64,000 nt of DNA from Clostridium sp. MB40-C1 (GTDB lineage Bacteria; Bacillota; Clostridia; Clostridiales; Clostridiaceae): positions 2,542,001-2,606,000 of the forward strand of contig NZ_CP133189.1 in assembly GCF_030913655.1 (NCBI RefSeq), in the 5' to 3' direction. The first letter of the stretch is position 1, and every line of letters starts with the position of its first letter. The notes beneath the pieces were generated by a model. That model searched no databases, was not told the origin of the DNA, and was given only the letters and a program-made list of their open reading frames with translations. A program made the translations under genes and the position numbers. Shown here piece after piece: positions 18,899-28,504 of the stretch.

Positions 18899-18957
18899 TA
18901 AATAGGATTGTATTCTTTAGTTTTCAACTTTATCTAAAGAATACAATCCTATTTATA
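18899..18957 (-). terminator. Terminator of csrA (distal copy)
   Basis: Perfect arms AATAGGATTGTATTCTTTAG and its complement, separated by about 15 nt. It starts 16 bp beyond the csrA stop. Stem of about 20 bp, unusually long. Confidence 0.75.
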
Positions 18958-18972
18958 AGTGTTTACATATTT

Positions 18973-19179
18973 CTATGCGCCTACTTCTTCTCTTATAGAA
19001 ATATTTACTTTATTTTTTAATGATTTATTTTTGTCTTCTACACCATCTCTTAAAATAGGTACTTCCTTGGGAGCATCTATCATAACTCTTACAGTGTTCT
19101 CCTTAACCTTTACAAAAGTTAATTTTATATTTCCGTCTATTACTATACTTTCTCCTGTCCTTACTCCTAATACAAGCAT
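18973..19179 (-). CDS. csrA: Carbon storage regulator CsrA (68 aa)
   Basis: Small homodimeric RNA-binding protein that blocks or alters translation at GGA motifs. The sequence begins MLVLGVRTGESIVIDGN and has the conserved VRVMIDAPKEVPILRDGV segment containing the RNA-binding Arg. It is longer than the usual ~60 residues by a short tail ending REEVGA. The leader AATGTCAGGGAGGATA carries a GGA-rich Shine-Dalgarno region, so autoregulation is possible. The gene lies downstream of flagellin, from which it is now separated by an IS3 element and R1 repeats. Confidence 0.92.
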   Translation of the reverse strand: MLVLGVRTGESIVIDGNIKLTFVKVKENTVRVMIDAPKEVPILRDGVEDKNKSLKNKVNISIREEVGA

Positions 19180-19393
19180 TTAAATATCCTCCCTGACATT
19201 TTTTAAACTCCTTTTTTTGCTTTGTATAATTGCTACCATCCGTGGCATTTCAGTATCTTGAATTTTTGCAAATTTAAGTCTATGTAATATTTACATTTAA
19301 AAACTTTAAATTACAAAATAACCATTTCAATGATAAATATTATCACTGTTAGTTAATTTTGTCAATACATAATCAATAATGAACCATTCAATA

Positions 19394-19508
19394 GAGAATA
19401 GTGAGCAGTGAATAGTGAATAGTATCGGTTGAAATTTATTTTATCAATAAATTTCTTTAATATATTAAAGATTTTGTATCAAAGACAAAATCATCCTTTA
19501 CTATTCTC
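19394..19508. repeat. R1 intergenic repeat, copy 3 (cut by IS)
   Basis: Runs from GAGAATAGTGAGCAGTGAATAG to ATCCTTTACTATTCTC, where the family sequence stops and the IS3-type element begins. The remainder of the 19180-19514 gap is AT-rich DNA without a gene. Confidence 0.7.
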
Positions 19509-19514
19509 GAAAAT

Positions 19515-20653
19515 TGTCAAGAATAATACACAAACAAAACAGTTAATTTCCATAAATATTTTTCTAACCAAAATTCATTTGGTGTTTTATATCCAAGCGA
19601 AGAGTGTATTCTATCACTATTGTAGTACAATTCTATATACTTTATAATTGCACGCTTCGCTTCTTTAAATCTTAATTTTGAGATATCTTTAATTTCTTGT
19701 TTAAGAGTTTTCCAAAATGTCTCTATGGGTTGATTATCATTAGGACTACCTGGTCTAGACATACTTGATTTCATTTTATATTTTATAAGAAGATTCTTTG
19801 TAGAATTTGAAGTGTACTGACATCCACGATCTGAGTGAAATATGAGATCTTCTTTAGGATTAAATCTATAATAAGCCATATTTATAGCTTCATGCACAAT
19901 TTCTTGTCTCATGTGAGGCCTTATACTCCAGCCAACTATTTTGCGAGAAGCAACATCAATTATCCCACTTACATAGAGCTTACTTTTATAAATTTTTATT
20001 TCTGTAATATCAGCACACCAAAGAGTGTTTGGTTCAGTTATTACAAATTTATCTTTAACTAAATTTTCACTAAGATATTCTGCTGGTGTTTTTTTAAGAT
20101 GATTTTTGCGTTTTCTTCCATATTTGTCATACAATCCATTTTTCTTTAATATTGCAGTAATTCTAGGTTCTGTAACCTTGATGTCATTCCTTAAGAGTGC
20201 TTTTCTAATATGAATTCTACCATAGTTTCCACCATGTTTTTTAAAACAATTAATTACTTCCTGTTCAATCTCTAATTCCTTCACTGTTTTGTTTTTGCAT
20301 TTGTGTTTAAATAAACCACTTCTTGACACTTTTAATATTTCAACCTCTTGCTTAAAAATTTCATTTTCTTTCTCAAGTTTTTTTAATTTTGCGTCCTTCG
20401 GACGAAGGTTGCCTCTGCCTACAAATGCTTCATTTCCATAGGTTTTAAACTCATCAATCCATCTGTAAAGCATTATATTATTAATACCAAACTTTTCAGC
20501 TACAATTTTTGGTTTTAAACCTTCATTTATTACTAATTCACATGCTTGAATTTTAAAATCACTTGTATATTTTCTTGCCATAAGTACACAACCTCCATTT
20601 GTTAAAATTATACTATATTTTTAACTGTTTTGGTTGTGTACTTTCACTATACA
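19515..20653. mobile_element. IS3-family insertion sequence
   Basis: About 1.14 kb carrying one transposase gene. The ends are imperfect inverted repeats starting TGT and sharing ACACAA(A/C)CAAAACAGTTAA, with left end TG at 19515 and right end CA at 20653. No convincing target duplication is visible. It separates flagellin from the distal csrA and lies against R1 repeat sequence, so it probably jumped into an R1 copy. Confidence 0.85.
19517..20581 (-). CDS. IS3-family transposase (single-frame fusion)
   Basis: 354 residues. The N-terminus is a helix-turn-helix and leucine-zipper region like OrfA (MARKYTSDFKIQACEL, then LKKLEKENEIFKQEVEILK). The C-terminal part is the OrfB DDE integrase core: Asp in WCADITEIK, Asp in HSDRGCQYTS, Glu in NDNQPIETFWKTLKQE. 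Normally OrfA and OrfB overlap and are joined by a programmed -1 frameshift. Here EILK runs directly into VSRSG of OrfB in one frame, so the usual ~30-residue linker with the frameshift site is missing. All three catalytic residues are present. The stop lies in the left terminal repeat. Confidence 0.92.
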   Translation of the reverse strand: MARKYTSDFKIQACELVINEGLKPKIVAEKFGINNIMLYRWIDEFKTYGNEAFVGRGNLRPKDAKLKKLEKENEIFKQEVEILKVSRSGLFKHKCKNKTVKELEIEQEVINCFKKHGGNYGRIHIRKALLRNDIKVTEPRITAILKKNGLYDKYGRKRKNHLKKTPAEYLSENLVKDKFVITEPNTLWCADITEIKIYKSKLYVSGIIDVASRKIVGWSIRPHMRQEIVHEAINMAYYRFNPKEDLIFHSDRGCQYTSNSTKNLLIKYKMKSSMSRPGSPNDNQPIETFWKTLKQEIKDISKLRFKEAKRAIIKYIELYYNSDRIHSSLGYKTPNEFWLEKYLWKLTVLFVYYS

Positions 20654-20707
20654 ACTTTCCTCTATTAACCATTCTTTATTCTCTCTTCTCTAACTAAGTT
20701 CTCTATA

Positions 20708-20780
20708 AAAAATGAAAGGTTTTGTCCCAAAGACAAAACCCTCCTTTACTATTCACTATTCTCTATTAACTATTCTCTAA
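20708..20780. repeat. R1 intergenic repeat, partial copy 4
   Basis: Only the right half of the family is present (AGACAAAACCCTCCTTTACTATTCAC and TCTCTATTAACTATTCTC), next to the IS right end and just below the flagellin stop. Confidence 0.55.
20715..20741 (-). terminator. Terminator of flagellin
   Basis: Hairpin GGTTTTGT / ACAAAACC with loop CTTTGGG on the minus strand, followed by TTTCATTTTTT, about 50 bp after the flagellin stop. It lies inside an R1 repeat, so the repeat provides the terminator. Confidence 0.65.
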
Positions 20781-20790
20781 CCCAAGCCAA

Positions 20791-21969
20791 TTATCTTAAT
20801 AATTGAAGAACTCCTTGTGGAGCTTGATTAGCTTGAGCAAGCATTGCTTGAGCCGCTTGTTGAAGTATGTTATTCTTTGAGAATTCCATCATTTCTTTGG
20901 CCATATCTACATCTCTAACTCTTGATTCTGATGCTTGTAAGTTTTCAGAAGAAGTATTTAAGTTATTTATTGTATGCTCTAATCTATTTTGATAAGAACC
21001 TAACTTAGATCTTTCTGCTGATACTGTTTGAATAGCATTGTTAATTGTAGTAATAGCTTTTGATGCTTTTTCTTGTGAAGATACATTAATACCTACTTCC
21101 TTACTTATCTCTCCTTTAGCCACAGCAGTATCAGCTGGTACTGCACCTGTTGCATCTAAATCAGCAGCTAAATCAGTTCCTTTTTCTACTTCTACCCTTA
21201 CTGCTCCAGTAGATTTTAAAGCTTTTACAATATCAGCTTTTGAAGCTGTAATTTTACCAGCATTAGTGTCATCTCCTGCAGCTTGAGCTAATGTAACTGT
21301 TATAGTTTGTCCATCATCACTTAATTTAGCTGTTGTTTTTTCAACTGCTTCAGCTTTTGTACCTTTTAAAGTTTCGTACTTTATTGTAATTTCATTTTCT
21401 GTTAGGTTTTTAACAGATACACCTGTTACACCTTTTACCTCTGCTTTTTCACCAATTACACCTGCTACATTCAAGCTTTTAGCATCCATAGCGTTAATTT
21501 CTAATGTAATATCTTGTCCTTGATTAGCACCAATATGGAATTTAGCCTTGAAATCTCCACCTAAAAGATTTTGAGTGTTAAATTCAGTTGTATCAGCTAT
21601 TCTTGTAAGTTCTTGTGATAATTGATCTACTTCCTTTTGGATTTCACTTCTATCAACATCTACATTAGTATCATTTGAAGATTGTACTGAAAGTTCTCTC
21701 ATTCTTTGAAGTATTGAATGAGATTCTGTTAGTGCTCCTTCTCCTGTTTGGATTAATGAAATACCATCTTGAGCATTTCTTGAAGCTTGGTCAAGTCCTC
21801 TGATTTGTCCTCTCATTTTTTCAGATATAGCTAATCCTGCAGCGTCATCTCCAGCTCTATTTATTCTTAAACCTGAGCTTAATTTCTCCATTGACTTTCC
21901 AGATTTAGTAGTTCCTACCCCTAATTGTCTGTGTGCATTCATAGCATTCATATTGTGATTAATAATCAT
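20791..21969 (-). CDS. hag: Flagellin
   Basis: Filament subunit of 392 residues. The conserved N-terminal D0/D1 helix region (MIINHNMNAMNAHRQLG, SSGLRINRAGDDAAGLAIS) and C-terminal helix (ASESRVRDVDMAKEMMEF, ending QAPQGVLQLLR) flank a Thr/Ala/Lys-rich variable region at about residues 150-300, the surface-exposed part. The leader has a strong RBS (GGGAGG) and two GGA motifs, one in a hairpin, that look like CsrA sites. Genes on either side are csrA copies. Flagellin-associated fliW and fliD are not in the window. Confidence 0.96.
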   Translation of the reverse strand: MIINHNMNAMNAHRQLGVGTTKSGKSMEKLSSGLRINRAGDDAAGLAISEKMRGQIRGLDQASRNAQDGISLIQTGEGALTESHSILQRMRELSVQSSNDTNVDVDRSEIQKEVDQLSQELTRIADTTEFNTQNLLGGDFKAKFHIGANQGQDITLEINAMDAKSLNVAGVIGEKAEVKGVTGVSVKNLTENEITIKYETLKGTKAEAVEKTTAKLSDDGQTITVTLAQAAGDDTNAGKITASKADIVKALKSTGAVRVEVEKGTDLAADLDATGAVPADTAVAKGEISKEVGINVSSQEKASKAITTINNAIQTVSAERSKLGSYQNRLEHTINNLNTSSENLQASESRVRDVDMAKEMMEFSKNNILQQAAQAMLAQANQAPQGVLQLLR

Positions 21970-21975
21970 AGTGTA

Positions 21976-22010
21976 AAACCTCCCTGATTTTCTTTAGCAC
22001 GTCCCTGTGC
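21976..22010 (-). promoter_or_regulatory. Putative CsrA-binding leader of flagellin
   Basis: Upstream site: GCAC-AGGGAC-GTGC hairpin at 22010-21997, whose hexaloop fits the CsrA loop pattern ANGGA. Downstream site: TCAGGGAGGT at about 21990-21980, covering the Shine-Dalgarno sequence. Two spaced GGA sites, one over the SD, is the layout known for Bacillus subtilis hag. Binding here is inferred. Confidence 0.65.
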
Positions 22011-22025
22011 ATTTTTTATATTTTC

Positions 22026-22045
22026 AAAAGTCATTAATGACTTTT
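22026..22045. terminator. Short palindrome between csrA and flagellin
   Basis: Perfect 20-bp palindrome AAAAGTCATTAATGACTTTT about 20 bp past the proximal csrA stop. It can act as a weak terminator or processing hairpin between csrA and hag. Confidence 0.45.
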
Positions 22046-22063
22046 AAATCAAATTAATTTAAT

Positions 22064-22222
22064 TTACTTATTTTTATCTTCTACTCCATCTCTTAAAACA
22101 GCTATGTCCTTTGGAGCATCTATTGCAACTCTTATAGTGTTTTCCTTAACCTTTACAAAAGTTAACTTTACATTTTCACCTATGTTGATTGTTTCTCCAG
22201 TTTTTATTCCTAGTACAAGCAT
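22064..22222 (-). CDS. csrA: Carbon storage regulator CsrA (52 aa, second copy)
   Basis: A 52-residue protein read directly from the minus strand: it begins MLVLGIKTGETINIGEN and ends AVLRDGVEDKNK. It matches the distal CsrA over nearly its full length but stops about 16 residues earlier. The RNA-binding segment IRVAIDAPKD is intact. RBS AAGGAGG lies 9 bp from the ATG, and the leader has three GGA triplets. It sits directly upstream of flagellin on the same strand, 94 bp away, the usual csrA-hag order in Firmicutes. Confidence 0.88.
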   Translation of the reverse strand: MLVLGIKTGETINIGENVKLTFVKVKENTIRVAIDAPKDIAVLRDGVEDKNK

Positions 22223-22277
22223 TTCCTTATCCTCCTTGATTTTTTATTGTTTAGATTTCTAATAGTTTATGTTTAAA

Positions 22278-22352
22278 ACAAAAAGGATGAGTCAATATAC
22301 TACATAGCTTGTCTTAAAACAACTTATGTAGATATCAACTCATCCTTGAGCA
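22278..22352 (-). repeat. Long hairpin H1 upstream of csrA
   Basis: On the minus strand: CTCAAGGATGAGTTGATAT, an inner stem CTACATA / TATGTAG, then TGACTCATCCTTTTT. The fold is about 65 nt with a U-rich end, like a terminator. The 5' base CAAGGATGA resembles the CsrA consensus. A sister hairpin is at 22498-22566. Confidence 0.6.
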
Positions 22353-22497
22353 TTTATATTAAATTTTTGTAATATATAGACTTTACTTATGTGTTTTAAC
22401 TTTATCCTTTTAATTAATGTAATTATATAATTACATATAAACCTTACACTAACTATGTAGCTTTATAATTATACAATTTCATTAATGATTTTCCTAA

Positions 22498-22566
22498 CGA
22501 AAAAAGGATGAGTTAATACAATCAATTTTTGTGCAAAATTGATGCTATATTAACTCATCCTTGAGA
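22498..22566 (-). repeat. Long hairpin H2 upstream of csrA
   Basis: Minus strand: CTCAAGGATGAGTTAATATAG, inner stem ATCAATTTT / AAAATTGAT-like, then TTAACTCATCCTTTTTTCG. The base is the same as H1 while the inside differs. It ends in a U run, so H1 and H2 could terminate separate short transcripts. Confidence 0.6.
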
Positions 22567-22792
22567 AATCTATATATTATTGTATTGTATTCTTTTTAAT
22601 AATCTTGACTATAGATCCTTCTATAATCAAAATTTTTAAATTATTAATAACTATATTTAACCATATTAGACATGTATTTTCAACCTTGTCTAATATATTA
22701 TTCGTTACTATAATTTAATACTTTACATTTAATTTTAATTTTTTATAAAAAATTTATTTGATTTTTACATAAAACAATTAAGCATTTAGAAT

Positions 22793-23050
22793 TAATGTTT
22801 CTTAAGTAAATTTATTTTAATATATGTTTTCAGAAAGTATAGGATTCGTATAATTCGAAAACAATTCTAAATTTAGTATAGCTTATGTTGCTAAACTTTC
22901 GTAAACTCGCTAACACTCAAACATACGAAAGTTTTAAACGCTACAAAAGCTATACTAAATAAGAATTGTAATTTCTCATTATAATGAATCTAATACTTTA
23001 AAAACATATATTAAAATAAATTGGTCATCAAAACTAAAGTTCTAAATCTT
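22793..23050. repeat. Palindromic repeat PR2 (complete)
   Basis: A near-perfect palindrome of about 255 bp. The left arm (AGCATTTAGAATTAATG ... AATTTATTTTAATATATG) pairs with the right arm read from 23050 backwards. The centre is a hairpin ACTTTCGTA / TACGAAAGT with loop AACTCGCTAACACTCAAACA, almost the same loop as PR1. No coding capacity. Confidence 0.7.
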
Positions 23051-23083
23051 ATTTATAGTATAAAATTATCATAGTTTATAATT

Positions 23084-23349
23084 TAACTTAACTTTCGCAG
23101 AACACAAATAGCCTGAAACAGATATGAAATATGTATTGCGTAGAAACCATTTGAAGAAGCAATTAGTAATTCTTGTTCTAAAAATGTATTATTACGTTAA
23201 GAAAAAATCATGTTTGAGTATTAACGAGTTTGATTTTTTTAATAATGATACATTTTTAGGACTTAGAATTACTTTGCGAAGTGAAGTGGTTTATAGCAAT
23301 ATATATTTTATATCTGCATTTACTTCTTTGATGCGAAAGTTGAGTAATT
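23084..23349. repeat. Palindromic repeat PR1, copy B
   Basis: Starts TTAACTTAACTTTCGCAGAAC and ends TGCGAAAGTTGAGTAATTT. The internal sequence closely follows copy C (33341-33598), with a ~10-bp difference near 23140-23160. The reading frame across it is a by-product of the repeat. Confidence 0.8.
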
Positions 23350-23421
23350 TAATATACTTATAGTACAAAATTTTTTAATAGTTAAAGTTTTAGAGATAAA
23401 TTAGTATGCAACCTTTTTAAA

Positions 23422-23805
23422 TTAAACATCATAAATAATACTTATGTTTCCATTTTGTTTTTGTGATTCTTGAAGATTATAACAAGCTCCCATCAACATT
23501 CCATAAGCTACAAAACCAAACAAGCATATAGAAATAGCTTGCCATTTTTTCATAAAACTAGGTTCTCTAATTATAAAAAATATTACACCTAAAAAAAACA
23601 TTATAAAGGGCATTGCAAATATAACTAATAAAGGAGAATATCCTAACTGGTAGCTTCCACATAAAAATGCATAAGTTAATCCCCCTAATAAACATACAAA
23701 AATAGCTTCTATTTTATCCACTAGCTTAGGCTTTTTAAAAATAAAAAACATCATGATAATTAAAAATACTAAAGCAATTAAAAGAAATATGTCTTCTAGT
23801 CCCAT
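23422..23805 (-). CDS. Small hydrophobic membrane protein, unknown
   Basis: 127 residues with four predicted membrane segments (about residues 5-24, 33-52, 58-78 and 90-112). A loosely repeated pattern (EAIFVCLLGGLTYAFLCGS and QAISICLFGFVAYGMLMGA) suggests an internal duplication of two-helix units. RBS AAGGGGGAA precedes the ATG. No family recognised. It stands alone between PR1 copy B and a transposase remnant. Confidence 0.75.
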   Translation of the reverse strand: MGLEDIFLLIALVFLIIMMFFIFKKPKLVDKIEAIFVCLLGGLTYAFLCGSYQLGYSPLLVIFAMPFIMFFLGVIFFIIREPSFMKKWQAISICLFGFVAYGMLMGACYNLQESQKQNGNISIIYDV

Positions 23806-23959
23806 GATTTTCCCCCTTCCTATATAAATTATATCATATATAATTACATTTTATTGTACTATTTTACAATAAAACACTTTAATACACTTCTTTAAAGTAG
23901 ATAGTTAAAATATTAGAACTGTTTATTTCAAGTGGCACATTTTTTATGAATTAAAAACC

Positions 23960-24098
23960 TATAACTTAAGTGAAATCCTTAACCTTAGGGATTATTGAGG
24001 AATACATAAACTATTACAACAGTAGACGATACCAGAAACCCTTAAATTATATGACATCAATTGAATATACTAGCTATCTTTCTAACATCTTAGCATAA
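23960..24098 (+). pseudogene. Transposase remnant (IS3 type, C-terminus)
   Basis: From about 23988 the plus strand reads IIEEYINYYNSRRYQKPLNY, then MTSIEYTSYLSNILA and stop at 24096-24098. This is the typical C-terminal end of IS3/IS150 OrfB. A preceding frame (YNLSEILNL) continues the similarity with a frameshift near 23987. No upstream part or IS end is left. It differs from the intact IS3-type transposase at 19.5 kb. Confidence 0.75.
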
Positions 24099-24131
24099 AG
24101 AAAGTACCAACCATTTAGATTGGTACTTTTC
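24099..24131. terminator. Hairpin after the remnant
   Basis: Arms AAAGTACCAA and TTGGTACTTT with loop CCATTTAGA. It lies between the transposase remnant and the end of the DUF4352 gene; either could use it. Confidence 0.6.
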
Positions 24132-24149
24132 ATAAGAATTCATATGTAT

Positions 24150-24719
24150 TTAGTTTAATTTTACAATTATTTGTTCACCTGAAAGGAAAGACCCATCAAA
24201 TTGCAATTCTAACCCAGTAGTTCCTTTTGGCACCTCTACAACGTAAACTCCTGTTAATTTCCTGCTTGGAGCAACTTTTCCATCCATTTGACCTGCTTTA
24301 GCAGCTGTCTGGCCTGTTATTGAATATTGACAAGCCCTTCCATCCTTATCTACAACTTTAAACATCATTACTGAAGAAATTGTTTTCTCTTTATCTGATA
24401 TATTTTCTACAGTACAATCTACTGCAACAAATTCATTACCATCCTTAGGTTTTGAATATCCTTTTCCTTTAACAGCATAAACTTTATTAACTGTAACTTT
24501 AAAATCTTTCAATTCTACAACATCGCCAACTTTGAAAATTTTAGGTTCATTTTTCTTTTCTTCTTTTTTTGCTTCTGTCTTTTTACCTTCAGTTTCTACA
24601 GTTGCGTTTGTTTCGCCTACTTTTTTAGGACTATCTTTACTTATACCCTTTCCTATAGCTCCAATTACAACTATAATGATTACCCAAAACCACCATTTTT
24701 TTAAAATTGGTTTTTCCAT
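24150..24719 (-). CDS. DUF4352 domain protein, membrane-anchored
   Basis: 189 residues. A short cytoplasmic head and one membrane helix (KWWFWVIIIVVIGAIG, about residues 8-23) are followed by a Lys/Glu-rich linker (about 35-60). The extracellular domain has the DUF4352 immunoglobulin-like pattern: VGDVVELKDFKVTVNKV, FVAVDCTVENISDKE, GVYVVEVPKG. Members of this family are surface proteins with no assigned activity. RBS TAGGGGGAA precedes the ATG. Confidence 0.85.
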   Translation of the reverse strand: MEKPILKKWWFWVIIIVVIGAIGKGISKDSPKKVGETNATVETEGKKTEAKKEEKKNEPKIFKVGDVVELKDFKVTVNKVYAVKGKGYSKPKDGNEFVAVDCTVENISDKEKTISSVMMFKVVDKDGRACQYSITGQTAAKAGQMDGKVAPSRKLTGVYVVEVPKGTTGLELQFDGSFLSGEQIIVKLN

Positions 24720-24847
24720 AAAAATTTCCCCCTATATGTATTATTATGTAATATGTATTAATTATACTAAATTATTTACAATTTGTAAAATTTTAATGAA
24801 TAATACATGAATTTTCCTTATACGCATATTTTTTAGTATTAAAATAT

Positions 24848-24902
24848 AAAAAAGTGCCTACAACATTTCCATAATTTAAGAAATATCATAAACACTTTTT
24901 TA
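24848..24902 (-). terminator. Terminator of guaA
   Basis: Arms AAAAAAGTG and CACTTTTTT with an interrupted inner stem, about 50 bp beyond the guaA stop. The minus strand ends in a U run. Confidence 0.65.
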
Positions 24903-24954
24903 ATTATATTTTTATTAATATCTTGTTAAACTGTTGATATACCTATCTTGAAAC

Positions 24955-26493
24955 TTATTCCCACTCAATAGTTGCTGGTGGTTTTGAAGTTACGTCGTAA
25001 ACAATTCTGTTTACTCCTTTAACTTCGTTTACTATACGACGACTTACTTTGTCTAAAACTTCATATGGTATTCTTGCCCAGTCTGAAGTCATAGCATCTG
25101 ATGATGTTACTGCTCTTAGTGCTATAGTGTGGCAATAAGTTCTTTCATCTCCCATAACTCCAACTGATTGAATGTTTGGAAGACAAGCAAAGTATTGCCA
25201 TATTTTCTCTTCAAGACCTGCAATAGCTATTTCTTCTCTGAATATAGCATCAGCTTCTCTTGTTATGAATAGTTTTTCTTCAGTAATTTCTCCTAAAACT
25301 CTAATTGCAAGACCTGGACCTGGGAAAGGCTGTCTCCATACAAGTTTATGAGGTATTCCTACTTCTTCTCCTACAGCTCTAACTTCATCTTTAAATAGTT
25401 CTCTAAGTGGCTCTATTAATGAGAATTGCATATCTTCTGGAAGTCCACCAACATTATGATGACTTTTAATTGTTGCTGAAGTATCTGTTCCACTTTCAAC
25501 TACATCTGGATATATAGTACCTTGAACAAGGAAATCTATTTGTCCAAGCTTATTTGCTTCTTCCTCAAATACTCTTATAAATTCTTCTCCTATTATCTTT
25601 CTCTTTGTTTCTGGATCACTTATACCTTTAAGTTTTCCTAAGAATCTATCTTGAGCATTTACTCTTATAAGGTTCATATCAAATTGTTTTTTGAAGATCT
25701 TTTCAACTTGATCTCCTTCATCTTTTCTTAATAAACCATGGTCAACAAATACACATGTTAATTGCTTTCCAATTGCTTTATGAACAAGAACCGCTGCAAC
25801 TGATGAATCTACTCCACCAGATAAAGCACATAAAACTTTCTTATCTCCAACTAATTCTTTGATTTCTTTAATCTTATTTTCTGCGAAAGATGCCATAGAC
25901 CAGTCACCTTTTAATTCACAAATTTTAAATAAGAAGTTTGAAAGCATTTGCTTACCAAATATAGTATGTTCAACTTCTGGATGGAATTGAACAGCATATA
26001 CCTTTTTACCTGCGTTTTCCATAGCAGCTACAGGGCATTGATCTGTTGTACCTATTATTTTAAATCCTTCTGGTACTTGTGATACATAGTCTGTATGACT
26101 CATCCAAGATTGATCTATTTCTTTAATTCCATCAAATAACATAGATGATGTATCTAGTTTAACTTCTGTTTTACCATACTCTCTTATATCAGGGCTTTCA
26201 ACATTACCACCTAATGTGTAAGCTGTTAATTGGTGTCCGTAACATATTCCAAGGATAGGAACACCTAACTCAAAAATTTCTTTGTCTACTCTTGGAGTTC
26301 CTTCTCCGTAAACACTGTTAGGGCCTCCTGTAAATATTATTCCTTTAGGGTTTTTTTCTTTTATTTTTTCAATTGAAGTGCTATATGGAACAATTTCACA
26401 ATATACATTATGCTCTCTAACTCTTCTAGCTATAAGCTGATTGTATTGTCCTCCAAAGTCTATAACTAAAACTAATTCATGTTGCATCGACAT
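24955..26493 (-). CDS. guaA: GMP synthase (glutamine-hydrolysing)
   Basis: Converts XMP to GMP using ATP and glutamine. The N-terminal class I glutamine amidotransferase domain (about 1-195) has the nucleophile in GICYGHQ and the His-Glu pair in FHPEVEHT. The ATP-pyrophosphatase domain starts with [13 protein letters not shown]. The C-terminal dimerisation domain ends with the conserved [18 protein letters not shown]. The 512 residues are full length. RBS GGAGG precedes the ATG. It lies downstream of guaB but with a 387-bp gap, so they are probably separate transcripts. Confidence 0.98.
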   Translation of the reverse strand: MSMQHELVLVIDFGGQYNQLIARRVREHNVYCEIVPYSTSIEKIKEKNPKGIIFTGGPNSVYGEGTPRVDKEIFELGVPILGICYGHQLTAYTLGGNVESPDIREYGKTEVKLDTSSMLFDGIKEIDQSWMSHTDYVSQVPEGFKIIGTTDQCPVAAMENAGKKVYAVQFHPEVEHTIFGKQMLSNFLFKICELKGDWSMASFAENKIKEIKELVGDKKVLCALSGGVDSSVAAVLVHKAIGKQLTCVFVDHGLLRKDEGDQVEKIFKKQFDMNLIRVNAQDRFLGKLKGISDPETKRKIIGEEFIRVFEEEANKLGQIDFLVQGTIYPDVVESGTDTSATIKSHHNVGGLPEDMQFSLIEPLRELFKDEVRAVGEEVGIPHKLVWRQPFPGPGLAIRVLGEITEEKLFITREADAIFREEIAIAGLEEKIWQYFACLPNIQSVGVMGDERTYCHTIALRAVTSSDAMTSDWARIPYEVLDKVSRRIVNEVKGVNRIVYDVTSKPPATIEWE

Positions 26494-26559
26494 CCTGTAT
26501 CCTCCCGCTCATTATATAATCTTTAGTTTTATCAAAACTTGCTTTGCCTTTTAGCGACT

Positions 26560-26880
26560 TTTTAGCCACTAATCTCTAGTCTTTAAATAATTCCTTTAAA
26601 AATTTTGTGGCTCATTTAGCAATTAGCGACTAGCGATTTCTTTTGAGCCTATAATCACTAACCAATATTAAATATACAATATTATATAATCTCTATCAAC
26701 TATAACTTGTTACTAATATCTAAATACTTTATTTTAAATGTTTATTATTCTTTTAGAGATTAGTTATTAACAATTCTCTTTTTATTTTAAAACTCCTATG
26801 GTTTTTTATAACTAGTTACTAACACTTCTCTTTTAATCCTAGCACCTAGCTACTTGTCATTAGTAATTCTTTACTACAAA
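26560..26880. repeat. Low-complexity repeat with AGCGACTAGCGATT units
   Basis: The guaA-guaB gap (26494-26880) holds variations of TAGCGACT, AATTAGCGACTAGCGATT, CTAGTTACTAAC and CTAGCACCTAGCTAC. Similar sequence occurs at 31645-31695 between groEL and groES (GTAATTAGCAACTAGTGATTAG). No gene or regulatory element is apparent. Confidence 0.45.
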
Positions 26881-28368
<1,488 letters not shown>

Positions 28369-28504
28369 CTATAGAGTGAATCTTACTCCATTAAAAATTT
28401 TAGTTTCTAATGAGCTAAGATGGACTAATTTAGAATAGTAATTGCCTTATTCTTAATTAAATAAAGAATAAGATATTTAGATACATTGGAAATGAATTAG
28501 ATTA

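Noticed and set aside
19509-20660. Target-site duplication of the IS3-type element
   Set aside because: The bases next to the two ends (AAAT and ACTT) do not match, so none is claimed.
21970-22063. Sigma-D flagellar promoter before flagellin
   Set aside because: No TAAA-N15-GCCGATA-like sequence could be recognised, so transcription may start before csrA or from a divergent promoter.
23124-23363. 79-codon frame in PR1 copy B
   Set aside because: It lies wholly in the palindromic repeat and is not preserved in copies A and C.
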